Assembly (NCBI GenBank): GCA_947303085.1
Contig: CAMYXP010000008.1
Location: forward strand, 52,911 to 116,910
DNA: 64,000 nt
Direction: 5' to 3'
Source of the DNA: an uncultured Bacteroidales bacterium
Lineage (GTDB): Bacteria > Bacteroidota > Bacteroidia > Bacteroidales > F082
The position numbers and the translations under genes are program-made. The notes under the pieces are model-generated. The model was not told the origin of the DNA. It was given only the letters and a program-made list of their open reading frames with translations, and made no database searches. Numbering within the stretch: position 1 is the stretch's first letter; each line of letters begins with the position of its first letter. This document shows, piece after piece, positions 25,223 through 34,734 of this stretch.

Positions 25223-27478
25223 ATGATACGAAATAATATTACACAGCAAGAGTTGCTTGATGCAGTTATTAGCTATGAAAGGGAAGTGCGTCATTCAGAG
25301 TATGTTGGAGAAACAGAAGAGAGGCATATTTACCGATTTAAGGCAGGGCGGAGAGACAAGTTGGTTGTCATTTTGTCCATTGACCTATTCCAAAATGATT
25401 TAGAAGCGTTGGTTAATAATGTCGGGAAGATGGTTTTGGCTGATGTGTCTCTTTCGGATAATATTGATTTCTATACAATAATTATCATAACAGAAAAAAA
25501 AGAAGAGGAGTTAGAACTCCCATTGAGACAACTAGGATTGTCGGTTTCTTTTTTTGATGGATTAAAAATGGAAAATACCGACCAGTTTAGTAATCTTTTA
25601 GAGGTTGTTCGAGAAGACGGTACAGAAACAGAAGTGGACCCTGCTTTTTATGATTATTTGGCAATGAGCAATGATTCGTCTGATATTAAAAATAGCTTCT
25701 TTTATTCGCTTCTTTTAATGGAGGTTTATCAGCATCAACCAATAACCGAAAGTGAATTTTGTGATATTTGTGAAAATAAATACAATCGTAGTCGTTCAGA
25801 TATAACAATAGCATTGCGTAGTTTAAGAAAGAAGGAGCGAATCACACCATTAAAAAAAGGCGGTGTGTTCTTTCTAACAGAAAATGAACAACGTAATCTT
25901 GAGGCAGCAATAAAGGAAGCAAGGTCAGAAGAGGCGAGATTCAAGGATGGCCTTGGACAAATTATTGAAAAGTATGGTTTTCAAGATTTATCCCTATTTC
26001 TTGAAAAGTTAAAAGTTGAGTACCTTGCAAAATACACATTGTTTTCGAAAGAAGAAGACGAAAGTGAAATAGCAGAGAAAAGAACAGGGACAAAAAGTAG
26101 TAATTGGGATGAATTGCTCAAAGGAATCAGCGATGAAAACAAGAAGAATCTATTAGATGAATTACAAATTCTATGTACTAACAACGATTATATGGATCAG
26201 CATGGTTTGATAAATTCTTTCCTTGAGCTTTTCCACTCTGATCGTTACGAAGGATATATAAGTCAAAAAGAAAGCATTATTTATCTTGACACACCTGTTG
26301 TAGCATATTTCATTTGCTCAAAAAGTGCTTTTCAAGACGAATATGAAGTAGATTGGGATAACACAGAATTTATCAGCGCCAATGATTTGTTTGGGTATTG
26401 TGAAGAACAAAACGATTGTCATTTTATAGTTCCTCATGATTACATGCAAGAAGCAATAGGTGAGTTGAAGAAAGCGTTACAGTTTAATTGGTTTAATCAA
26501 TTCGAGAATTTACCAATACCTATAGAGACAGCGAATGTGTATTACAACTATTATCAAGAAGTAAGAAAAAGAAAGAGATTATACAACGAAGATATAGACG
26601 ATTTCACTTTCGATGCTTTTGTTAGTAAATTAGGATTTAGTGAACTTAATCCAGAAGCCATAGGATTTTTCCCAAAGAATATGGGTTATTTAAGATTCTT
26701 TTTAAATAAACTTGGTTGTATTACTTTAGACAAAGTGGATGTTAATCACGGGATATTTGATGAAGTAAAATCAGATTATGTATGGTATCTTCATGATAGG
26801 GATAAAGACAAATCTGATTTAGCCATAAATGCTGATGTTCGTCAAGCACTTCATATCACCGACAAGGCGAAAACTCCAGAAAACCACAAACGTGAATACT
26901 ATCTGGTGAGCTGGGATAACACATTGTACCAACCTCGAAACAAAGCAAAAGAGTTAATGGAAATTGCGGGAAGAAGTTATAATATATACAAACCGGGTGA
27001 GTTAGCTGAAAAATTAGCGTTTAGAAGTTTCCGAATAAACAAAGACAGTGTGAGCAATGAAGTGTTTACGTATGCCAATAGTACATTTAATGTGAAGGAC
27101 AAGATCCGCAGTTTATATGACAATGTACTGAATCCATATTTTGCATCGTTTGGCAAATCTAACTCAACCTTAGTATTAGAGGTTTTGAAAATGCAAAAAG
27201 CCAGTATGGAGGGAGGGGAAGATAAAACTTCCAGTGGTGATAAGACGGCATTAGAAAACATCTTTATTTCCATCGTTTCAGAATTACCAAAGCATAATTG
27301 CTCCACTCAAAATCTCAAAGATTATCTTAATGATAGTGAGAATAACGAAACTATAATACCACAATTCATACAAGCTTTTGAAGATTACAAGAACAGAGGC
27401 CGTGTATCGATAGCCAAAACGGTGTGTGAGCTGGTGAAACAATATGTCAGCAAAGATGACAAAGAAATCATACTCTAA
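25223..27478 (+). CDS. Winged-helix protein with PIN-like nuclease region
   Basis: The 751-residue protein is not recognised as a whole. Residues 1-125 form an alpha/beta domain (KLVVILSIDLFQ, DFYTIIIITEKKEEE). Residues about 160-235 look like a winged helix (ITESEFCDICENKYNRSRSDI, ALRSLRKKERITPLKKGGVFF). From about 350 a region opens with IIYLDTPVVAYFIC, which resembles the first Asp-bearing strand of a PIN domain. At about 525-565 come further acidic residues and a strand (DLAINADVRQALH, YYLVSWDNTLY) that could complete a PIN-like acidic site. The order suggests a DNA- or RNA-sensing HTH coupled to a metal-dependent nuclease. It sits 3 bases after the DUF2971 gene and 45 bases before the STAND gene. 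Confidence 0.6.
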   Translation: MIRNNITQQELLDAVISYEREVRHSEYVGETEERHIYRFKAGRRDKLVVILSIDLFQNDLEALVNNVGKMVLADVSLSDNIDFYTIIIITEKKEEELELPLRQLGLSVSFFDGLKMENTDQFSNLLEVVREDGTETEVDPAFYDYLAMSNDSSDIKNSFFYSLLLMEVYQHQPITESEFCDICENKYNRSRSDITIALRSLRKKERITPLKKGGVFFLTENEQRNLEAAIKEARSEEARFKDGLGQIIEKYGFQDLSLFLEKLKVEYLAKYTLFSKEEDESEIAEKRTGTKSSNWDELLKGISDENKKNLLDELQILCTNNDYMDQHGLINSFLELFHSDRYEGYISQKESIIYLDTPVVAYFICSKSAFQDEYEVDWDNTEFISANDLFGYCEEQNDCHFIVPHDYMQEAIGELKKALQFNWFNQFENLPIPIETANVYYNYYQEVRKRKRLYNEDIDDFTFDAFVSKLGFSELNPEAIGFFPKNMGYLRFFLNKLGCITLDKVDVNHGIFDEVKSDYVWYLHDRDKDKSDLAINADVRQALHITDKAKTPENHKREYYLVSWDNTLYQPRNKAKELMEIAGRSYNIYKPGELAEKLAFRSFRINKDSVSNEVFTYANSTFNVKDKIRSLYDNVLNPYFASFGKSNSTLVLEVLKMQKASMEGGEDKTSSGDKTALENIFISIVSELPKHNCSTQNLKDYLNDSENNETIIPQFIQAFEDYKNRGRVSIAKTVCELVKQYVSKDDKEIIL

Positions 27479-27523
27479 AGGAAGATAAAATGCGGCGGCA
27501 CTCATGCGATAATATAATAATAT

Positions 27524-30500
27524 ATGGATATATGCATTTTCTATAGTTGGCAGAGCAAATATCATGATAATTGCGATAAGATAATTGGCAAGGCTCTTGA
27601 CAAAGCTGTAAAAGAATTGAATTCAGAGCAGCATGATTACCATTATGTTATTAAACGTGGTGGTGGTGATGTGGTCGGCGAAGAGGATATAACGGATAAT
27701 ATTGACAAAATAATCCAAAATGAAGCCGACATTGCAATCGTTGATTTTACCCATACCGGCAATATACCTCACAAGAATCCCGATACAGATGAATGGATTA
27801 AAGAGAAATGCTTGCCTAATGCTTGCGCCACTAATGAGCATGGGAAGCTCGTTACAGCTCTTGACAAAAGACAAGTATTCAAAGTTTATAATACCGCCTA
27901 TGGTGAAATAGACGTAAATCTTGAACCGCCATTCGATTTGAGGCAAAAACACTACCCTGTTTCATTTTTCTGCGATGATACTAAAACGAATGAGGATAGG
28001 GTGAATATAAAAGACACATTATCTAAAGGGATTAAGGATAGGATTCGGGAGTGTACAGCTGTTTTTATTGATAACCAAAAAGTTCGTTATACTCCTCTTG
28101 TACCAATAAGGAATGAATACACAAAGAAATTGTATAGTACACCTTTCAAGAAAACTGAAGCGTTTACAAAGGTGCTGAAAATGGTAGAAGATGGGCGATC
28201 TTTCCGTCTGCTTGGTTTGCCAGGCCTTGGAAAAACCAGGATGATTGGCGAGTCATTCCGTGGAAGGGACAATGATGTTTACTATTGTGATTGCAGAGAA
28301 CAATTAAACAAAGATGTAAACGAAGCAGTTGAGCGTTTAATGAACCATAGGGGAAATAGGAAACAAACTGTTGTTTTAGATAATTGCAATCAATTACTTT
28401 GTGGGCAGATAAACGACACCATCAATGAGTATGGCTATAATTGTCAGTTGATCACTGTTCATTACGACCCAAGCGAAAGAACGGATTCGGGAGTTGAAAG
28501 TATACCTCTCAAAGTTGAAGATTTTGGTGGAGTTGTTGAGAATATGGTAGAGCAAGTGAAAGATATGCCCAAGGAAGTTAAGGAAGCTATTACTAGTTTA
28601 GCGGGAGGATTTCCTTTAATGGCTGCCATCATGATAGATAACTTTTGTAAAGGTATATCTATTGCCAATGTCAGTAAAGGAGATGTCTTCAACAGAATGC
28701 TTGGATTGGATGCCAATAAAGCTACAGATTCAGATAAATTGAAGGTATTAACAGCTTTCTCTATATTTAAATTTATCGGGCTTTATGGCTCGCAAGAAAA
28801 GCAAGGGAGATTTGTTGCTAATAACAAGATAATAACAAATATCCGTGGCACAGAAGACGAAAATATGCAACTTTTTAAAGAAGTGCATGGACAATATCAA
28901 AAGGTTGAAATATTGGAACGTCAGGGCAATCTGGTGTTAATGAGGTTGATACCTTTGGCGATTTATCTCTGCAAATCTTGGTTTGATAAACAAACCACGG
29001 ATTCAATTTCAGATCTTATCAATCAGATTCGCTCTTGTCCTGATGAAGGCACAAGAAATATGCTCATAGAAAGTCTGTCTCGTCGTATTACTTTGCTAGC
29101 AGAAGTCCCTTTGGCAAAGGAATTAAACGACGGCCTTACAGATCCAGATAAAAGCCCTTTTCTAACTGAGGAAGTTGTCCTTTCTTCATTGGGCTCACGC
29201 CTCTTCCTCGCATTTTCGGAAGTGAACCCGGAAGCATGTGCCTTTGCTCTTCATCGGATGATAGCAAATAAGAACGATGAAGAAATAAAGGCTTTGGAAC
29301 CCGCCAGAAGAAACTTGGCTTGGGCATTGGATCATTTGGCTTTTGACAAAAGAAGTTTCAGATGGGCGATGCTGACATTAGCGCGTTTCTCTTTAGTGGA
29401 AACTGAGAGTCAGTATGCTAACAATACAACCGGCTTGTTTATTGACAGATTTCCAATCATACTACCAGGAACAGAGGTTGAGTTGATGGCCAGAATAGAA
29501 GTGCTTAAAGAGCTTTGTAAAGATAACAAGTATCATAAGCTTGTGAATAAGTCGCTTCATAGAGCATTAAGTGTGGGTCATTTTCATCGGTCTGGTGGCG
29601 CAGAAACACAAGGCACCAAAGTTTTAAAGGATTATGTCCCCACTTTTCAAGAAGTGTCGAAATATTTCAATGCCAGTTTGGATATGCTTCTTGAACTTGC
29701 TGAAACGCAACAAGATATTGATGATATAGCTAAAACGTTGGCAAATAATGCTCATGGTTACTATACACAGGGAGAATCTGATTTTTTGTTTAGGGGACTT
29801 GAAATACTTGCCCCCAAAAAGAACTATGTTTGGGAAGAGATGAAGAGTTCTCTTTCTTATCTCATTGATTATAACGCACGCAAAGGGTCAAAATACAGGT
29901 TGGACGAAATCGAGGACTGGAAGAATAAACTTACAAAGGAAGATTATGTATATAAATTGCTACATATGGGCAATGATATAATGCGTCATCACAATTCCAG
30001 TTATCATGATAACATCAAGGTAGTACGCGAAGAATATGACCGTATGGCCAAAGAATTGATTAATCAACAATTATATAAAGACTCCAGTATAATCTCTGGA
30101 ATTTTACAAGGAGAGTGTTTCTATTATAATACCTATGGTTATACTCTTTCTTCTTATTCTAAAGAGGTCGGCGTGCAAAAAGAACTTCTTGACATTTTGC
30201 TTAATCATGTTTTATTTCAGGAGGTATCAAGAAATGGAGAAAGCCTTTTGCTTTACTTCATGGTTAATGTAAAGGATAAAGAACTTCTGAAACATATATA
30301 TGAGGTTGTACTTAATTCAGAAAAGAAAAGACTTTTGCCTGCAATGTATGCAATAAAGAATGAGGGTGAGGATAAACTTGCACAGTTGTTTGAGATGCTT
30401 GATAATGATGAAATAAGCATCAATGATTTTTCTGGATATTTCAACTATCATACGTTGGATAATTATGATGTGAAATATGTAGCTGGACGCTTGCTTGATT

Positions 30501-31291
30501 ATGGAGCAGAGGGCGCAGGGCTTGTGTTGTCACATTGCCACAATCTTTTATTTGGGGATAAAGACATTGATGCAGAGTATCAAGCAATAGCTAGAAAATG
30601 CTTGATGCTGGTTGATTTGCAAGGAATTCAGATGAATGACTTTCTGTATCTGCAAAGTATGAATAACTATTTGGTTAAGCATCGTGATGAAGAGATGGCT
30701 CTACATATTCATGATTTGCAAAAAATGAGTTTTGATAAAAACCTTTGCTCAAGTGGTGATTATTATTTAGGTCAGTTATATAGGAAAGTGTTTAAAAGAT
30801 ATCCTGAACTGCTGAAGCCTAAACTTTTTGAACTTCTTGATGACGAGAAAGGACGTCATTCATGGATAGATTTATTGAGTACAGTATATCCACAAGAACA
30901 AGGAGAGGAAGAGCCCATGTATATGCTAATCCCTATCGACGAGTGGTTCTTATGGTTAGATAAAGCCACAGCAAATGACAGGGCTTATGCTTTGGCAATG
31001 ATGTTTAGCTATGCATCCGGATCAGAAGCCAGTTCTGAAATGTTGAGGTTGTTGGATGGTTACTGGTGCGATGAAGTTCGTGATGCTATAAGCTGTCGTT
31101 TCCATTCCTATAGCTGGACTGGAACAGGCATTCCTCTTTACAAAAATAGAATAGCCATTTGTAAAGATTTCGTGTCAAGACTCACCAATTTAGAAGCCAA
31201 AGAATGGTTTAAAAAAGACATCCCCCATTGGGAAAATGAAATCGAAAAAGAACTCCTGCATAATGCACATGAGAAAGCAATATATGATTAA
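27524..31291 (+). CDS. TIR-like STAND NTPase (Avs-like)
   Basis: The 1255-residue protein begins with a TIR-like nucleotide-binding domain of the SWQS type (MDICIFYSWQSKYHDNCDKI) covering about 1-175, with ADIAIVDFT as the second core strand. A STAND NTPase module follows: Walker A GLPGLGKTR (about 230-238), Walker B QTVVLDNCNQ (about 281-290) and a GxP-like LAGGFPLMAA near 360. Residues from about 480 to the end are a long alpha-helical repeat array that would be the sensor. This is the layout of antiviral STAND (Avs) and NLR-like proteins, in which target recognition drives oligomerisation and turns on the N-terminal effector. TIR effectors usually consume NAD or make nucleotide signals. 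The fold of the N-terminal domain is inferred from its opening motif only. Confidence 0.78.
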   Translation: MDICIFYSWQSKYHDNCDKIIGKALDKAVKELNSEQHDYHYVIKRGGGDVVGEEDITDNIDKIIQNEADIAIVDFTHTGNIPHKNPDTDEWIKEKCLPNACATNEHGKLVTALDKRQVFKVYNTAYGEIDVNLEPPFDLRQKHYPVSFFCDDTKTNEDRVNIKDTLSKGIKDRIRECTAVFIDNQKVRYTPLVPIRNEYTKKLYSTPFKKTEAFTKVLKMVEDGRSFRLLGLPGLGKTRMIGESFRGRDNDVYYCDCREQLNKDVNEAVERLMNHRGNRKQTVVLDNCNQLLCGQINDTINEYGYNCQLITVHYDPSERTDSGVESIPLKVEDFGGVVENMVEQVKDMPKEVKEAITSLAGGFPLMAAIMIDNFCKGISIANVSKGDVFNRMLGLDANKATDSDKLKVLTAFSIFKFIGLYGSQEKQGRFVANNKIITNIRGTEDENMQLFKEVHGQYQKVEILERQGNLVLMRLIPLAIYLCKSWFDKQTTDSISDLINQIRSCPDEGTRNMLIESLSRRITLLAEVPLAKELNDGLTDPDKSPFLTEEVVLSSLGSRLFLAFSEVNPEACAFALHRMIANKNDEEIKALEPARRNLAWALDHLAFDKRSFRWAMLTLARFSLVETESQYANNTTGLFIDRFPIILPGTEVELMARIEVLKELCKDNKYHKLVNKSLHRALSVGHFHRSGGAETQGTKVLKDYVPTFQEVSKYFNASLDMLLELAETQQDIDDIAKTLANNAHGYYTQGESDFLFRGLEILAPKKNYVWEEMKSSLSYLIDYNARKGSKYRLDEIEDWKNKLTKEDYVYKLLHMGNDIMRHHNSSYHDNIKVVREEYDRMAKELINQQLYKDSSIISGILQGECFYYNTYGYTLSSYSKEVGVQKELLDILLNHVLFQEVSRNGESLLLYFMVNVKDKELLKHIYEVVLNSEKKRLLPAMYAIKNEGEDKLAQLFEMLDNDEISINDFSGYFNYHTLDNYDVKYVAGRLLDYGAEGAGLVLSHCHNLLFGDKDIDAEYQAIARKCLMLVDLQGIQMNDFLYLQSMNNYLVKHRDEEMALHIHDLQKMSFDKNLCSSGDYYLGQLYRKVFKRYPELLKPKLFELLDDEKGRHSWIDLLSTVYPQEQGEEEPMYMLIPIDEWFLWLDKATANDRAYALAMMFSYASGSEASSEMLRLLDGYWCDEVRDAISCRFHSYSWTGTGIPLYKNRIAICKDFVSRLTNLEAKEWFKKDIPHWENEIEKELLHNAHEKAIYD

Positions 31292-31452
31292 ACATACTGT
31301 ATTATTATTCCTGCGCTAAAATTTATAACACGCGTGGCGACGCCTCCGGCCAACTCCAATACCCAGCCTACGGCATTTATCATAAGTCCTAAAAAACTCC
31401 CAACGTTTCCTACAAATCCCCAAAAATCTCTATCCTCAAAAAAAATAATTCG
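31292..31452. other. Intergenic spacer after the defence genes
   Basis: No plus-strand gene is present. The segment is richer in C and G than the preceding gene and could mark the end of the inserted AT-rich cargo. A hydrophobic minus-strand frame here was not accepted. Confidence 0.3.
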
Positions 31453-31460
31453 TAACTTTG
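31453..31460 (+). promoter_or_regulatory. -7 element for the AlbA_2 gene
   Basis: TAACTTTG lies 23 bases before the ATG at 31483. Confidence 0.6.
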
Positions 31461-31482
31461 CCACGTAAAAAAATTGACTGCT

Positions 31483-32886
31483 ATGACAATCAAAGACATT
31501 GAGACACTGATACACAACGACGAGACTCGCGAAATTGAATTGAAGAAAACCACTGGTGAACTTAAGGATGGCATGAAATCCGCCTGTGCTTTCCTCAACA
31601 CCGATGGCGGTTGGCTGATATTTGGTGTCACCCCAACAACGTTAAGAATTGTTGGTCAAGATGTCACCGAAAGCACAAGAAGAGAAATCGCATTAGCGCT
31701 GACTCATCTTGAGCCAGCCCTGGATATCGAAGTGGAGTATATCGATGTGCCAAACAGCGACGGCAAACAACTGATTGTAATGCGTTTTGATAAATGGGTC
31801 TGGGGCATGGAGCCATACACCTATCACAAGTGCCCATACTATCGAGTCGAAAGCGTCACCAAAGAAATGCCGCGAGATATGTTTGTTGAGCGACTTAAAG
31901 CAGCTCGACCTCTCGATTTTGCTTGGGACGAACAAATCGCACAAGGCATTACCATCAATGATTTGGATGAGGAGCGCATCCGCAATGCAGTGCGCTTGGG
32001 TATCGCTGGAGGTCGCATCAATGCTTCAGCCGAAGGTGCCACTGTCGAAACTCTGTTAGGCAAACTGAAGCTGCTCAACGATGGCAAACCAACCAACGCC
32101 GCAGTAATGCTGTTCGGCAAAAACACCGATGATTATCCTCAACTGCTTATGCGCATGGCATGTTTCAAGGGTAACGACAAAAACGAGTTCTTGGACAACA
32201 ATCGTCAGTACGGCAATTTCTTCGACTTGCTCGATGCTGGCACCGCATTTTGTTTTCGCAACCTTCGTCTTTCAGGGAAGATAGTAGGCATGCGACGTGA
32301 GGAACAGCTCGAGATTCCTGCGGAGGCCTTGCGTGAAGCTTTAATCAACGCATTATGTCACCGCGATTATAGCAATCCGAGAGCATCAGTCAGCTTAGCA
32401 ATCTATTCCGACAGGGTCGAGATTGTCAATCCAGGTCGTTTCCCCGCTCAGCTCACTCCTGAAAACATCAAGCGGCAGCACGACTCATATCCTTACAACA
32501 TAAAAATCGCCCAAGTCCTCTATCAGACCACCTATTTGGAAAATTGGGGCTCTGGTGTCATGCGCATGATGGATCTTTGCAAAGCCCAGCACATGGCCAA
32601 CCCAGATTACCAGCTTGGCGAAAACACGGTCACTATCATTTTCCGCAGGCGCAATGATAGTCAAAATGATAGTCAAAAATCGCTCAATGAGAGGCAAAAA
32701 AAGATAGTGATGCTTATGCGCAACGACCAGCATATTTCTGTTAGTTCAATAGCCGTAAAGCTTTCATTATCAGCACCTACCGTATATCGCGAGATTAAAA
32801 AAATCAACACCGTTAGCGAGCTTTATTGGGACGGTTCATCAAAAACCGGCCACTGGGCTGGAGATGTTTTAGATAGTCAATTATGA
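31483..32886 (+). CDS. Schlafen/AlbA_2 ATP-binding HTH regulator
   Basis: The 467-residue protein has an N-terminal AlbA_2 (Schlafen-type) domain: REIELKKTTGELKDGMKSACA, FLNTDGGWLIFGV. A central region leads to a GHKL-like HATPase_c_4 domain, with EALREALINALCHRDYSNP as its N-box and RVEIVNPGRFP and ENWGSGVMRMMDLC as later boxes. The C-terminus has a HTH (HISVSSIAVKLSLSAPTVYR). Proteins of this type are annotated as putative transcription regulators or ATP-binding proteins and are common in mobile regions. The linker contains a repeated Asn-Asp-Ser-Gln unit; related DNA lies at the 3' boundary. I used the ATG at 31483 rather than a TTG at 31474. The next gene follows after 28 bases. Confidence 0.85.
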   Translation: MTIKDIETLIHNDETREIELKKTTGELKDGMKSACAFLNTDGGWLIFGVTPTTLRIVGQDVTESTRREIALALTHLEPALDIEVEYIDVPNSDGKQLIVMRFDKWVWGMEPYTYHKCPYYRVESVTKEMPRDMFVERLKAARPLDFAWDEQIAQGITINDLDEERIRNAVRLGIAGGRINASAEGATVETLLGKLKLLNDGKPTNAAVMLFGKNTDDYPQLLMRMACFKGNDKNEFLDNNRQYGNFFDLLDAGTAFCFRNLRLSGKIVGMRREEQLEIPAEALREALINALCHRDYSNPRASVSLAIYSDRVEIVNPGRFPAQLTPENIKRQHDSYPYNIKIAQVLYQTTYLENWGSGVMRMMDLCKAQHMANPDYQLGENTVTIIFRRRNDSQNDSQKSLNERQKKIVMLMRNDQHISVSSIAVKLSLSAPTVYREIKKINTVSELYWDGSSKTGHWAGDVLDSQL

Positions 32887-32914
32887 TGGTCAAAATGATA
32901 GTCAAATACAATTC

Positions 32915-34630
32915 GTGACACAAAGAATCTTACATATAATTATCGCTTCACTTTGTGCTTTGCTCATAATGGCAGGTTGTGGTTCTGATAAAAAACCTAA
33001 AACTTTTGCAAAGCTATCCCAAGAATTGTGCGCCATCGACTCCCTCATGCAATCCTCTCCCGACTCAGCACTGCAAACGCTGCTGTCGTGTCATTCCGAG
33101 TACGAAGTACGAGGAACCTCATCCGATATAAACGCTCACTACCAAGCATTACTAACTTCCGAAGCCCTCTACAAAACCGACAACGTTCAGTCGAATCGCA
33201 CCGAATTGCAAGCCGCAATGCATTATTTAGACAGCCTCGCCGTGCTATATCCTGACAATGATGATATAATAATGCTCTCTGCGCGTTCCCATTACATGAA
33301 CGGCGTTGGATATTATGAAAATGACAGCGTTGTTGAGGCGTGCCATGAATATTTGCATACCTTAGAGATAATGGAAGACCATTTTGAAGAGAAGGATTTT
33401 GTTGGTTACAAAGCAAAATTTATGGGTTTGTTATACACTCGCTTGGGGAGCCTGTTTTCTAATCATGTTACTGTTCAACCAGCCATAGATGCCTACAAAA
33501 AAGCAGCAGAATATTTTTCCAGAATACATAATTCAGGGTTAGCTAATACATATAAATGCATTGGCAGTGTATATCATATTGATAATAATAGTGATAGCGC
33601 ATTGGTTTATTATAGAAAGGCTCTATATTGGGCACAAAAACAAAATAAAATAATAACGTATTGCGATGTTTTATCTGAATCTGCACCATTGTTTTACGAA
33701 CTCGGATATATAGACAGCGCTTTTCTGATGATAAAAAAAGCCTTGTCTCAACCTATAAATGAAGATCGTTACCTCGCATATTATTTCACATATGGTTTGT
33801 TATTAACAAAAGACTGTCAATACGATTCGGCAATTTATTATTTGGAAAAAAGTATAAATAGAAACCAGTTTGCAACAAAAACAGTTTCAGCCGAACTGCT
33901 TATGAAATGTTATCAAGCCTTGGGCGATACATGCAAGATGCAGTATTACAAAAACATTTACGGAGAAGACCTTGATAATTATCGAGATGTATTGGTAACT
34001 GAAGATGAATTGGCTAATATTTACAAGTCTTATAAACAGGACAAAATACAAAAAAAGCATTCTCAACGAATTAGAGAACGATTTATTTTTTTAATTGTTT
34101 TTTCTGTATTTATAATAATTGCCATTGCTTTAGCTGTTATTCATGTCAAAAAAAAGATAATAAAAGTTAAAATAAAATCGCATGACGATATTAAAGAAAA
34201 GGACAAAGTTTTAGCTGAAATGAAACGTAAAATGGAAGCCAACCCTTTCATAAGCGAACCTATATGCAAATCCATTTTGGAAACAGCCAACAAACAACAG
34301 TTCAAATCAAGAGTCCCTTGCTCGGCATACATAGAATATGCATTGAGTAAAGAACAATTACTTGCATTGAAAGATGCAATGGACAGGCATTACGACAACT
34401 TTACTCAATGGATATGCAAGGAATACCCAGAACTGACAAACGATGATATTGATTATCTGTGTTTATATCATCTCGGTTTGAAAGACACTGATATCTTTGC
34501 TTTGATGCAGCGTGCATATCCTACAATTGGCGAACGCAGCCGAAAGCTAAAACGCATATTCAATAGCGACGAGCCTTTACACACCATCATAAAAAATATC
34601 ATCACATTACACCACAACAACCATAATTAA
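32915..34630 (+). CDS. Lipoprotein TPR / membrane / HTH-like sensor-regulator 1
   Basis: The 571-residue protein has a lipoprotein-type N-terminus ending LIMAGC (Cys22), although a lipid anchor plus a membrane helix would be unusual and the segment may be a plain signal. TPR-like helices cover about 35-370 (DSALVYYRKALYWAQKQ, DSAIYYLEKSINRN). One transmembrane helix lies at about 388-410 (FIFLIVFSVFIIIAIALAVI). A cytoplasmic domain of about 160 residues ends in an HTH-like segment (LGLKDTDIFALMQRAYPT, then GERSRKLKRIF). This is a one-protein sensor-regulator type found in Bacteroidales. It precedes the DUF3244-to-RHS operon, which it probably controls. The protein at 62079 is a paralogue with the same layout. 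The start is a GTG; no in-frame ATG fits. Confidence 0.78.
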   Translation: MTQRILHIIIASLCALLIMAGCGSDKKPKTFAKLSQELCAIDSLMQSSPDSALQTLLSCHSEYEVRGTSSDINAHYQALLTSEALYKTDNVQSNRTELQAAMHYLDSLAVLYPDNDDIIMLSARSHYMNGVGYYENDSVVEACHEYLHTLEIMEDHFEEKDFVGYKAKFMGLLYTRLGSLFSNHVTVQPAIDAYKKAAEYFSRIHNSGLANTYKCIGSVYHIDNNSDSALVYYRKALYWAQKQNKIITYCDVLSESAPLFYELGYIDSAFLMIKKALSQPINEDRYLAYYFTYGLLLTKDCQYDSAIYYLEKSINRNQFATKTVSAELLMKCYQALGDTCKMQYYKNIYGEDLDNYRDVLVTEDELANIYKSYKQDKIQKKHSQRIRERFIFLIVFSVFIIIAIALAVIHVKKKIIKVKIKSHDDIKEKDKVLAEMKRKMEANPFISEPICKSILETANKQQFKSRVPCSAYIEYALSKEQLLALKDAMDRHYDNFTQWICKEYPELTNDDIDYLCLYHLGLKDTDIFALMQRAYPTIGERSRKLKRIFNSDEPLHTIIKNIITLHHNNHN

Positions 34631-34650
34631 CTGTATATCAACAACTTATA

Positions 34651-34660
34651 CCCCCCCCCC
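34651..34660 (+). repeat. C10 homopolymer upstream of the operon promoter
   Basis: Ten consecutive C residues lie 25 bases before the -33 element of the operon promoter. Such tracts change length by slippage and could vary upstream activator spacing. Confidence 0.6.
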
Positions 34661-34684
34661 ATTTCAATCCATATCATAATTTTG

Positions 34685-34715
34685 TTGACACTTATAAACT
34701 GTTGACATAGTTTTG
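34685..34715 (+). promoter_or_regulatory. Promoter of the DUF3244-RHS operon
   Basis: A -33 TTG at 34685-34687 and a -7 TAGTTTTG at 34708-34715 are 20 bases apart. The octamer TGTTGACA occurs at 34683-34690 and again at 34700-34707, so the promoter contains a direct repeat with 17-base spacing. The ATG at 34735 follows. Confidence 0.6.
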
Positions 34716-34734
34716 TAGAAAAAATTTTGTCATC

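Noticed and set aside
31288..31515. A hydrophobic minus-strand frame of 75 codons between the STAND and AlbA_2 genes
   Set aside because: It overlaps the AlbA_2 promoter and start on the other strand, lacks a promoter and a convincing start, and resembles no family I know.
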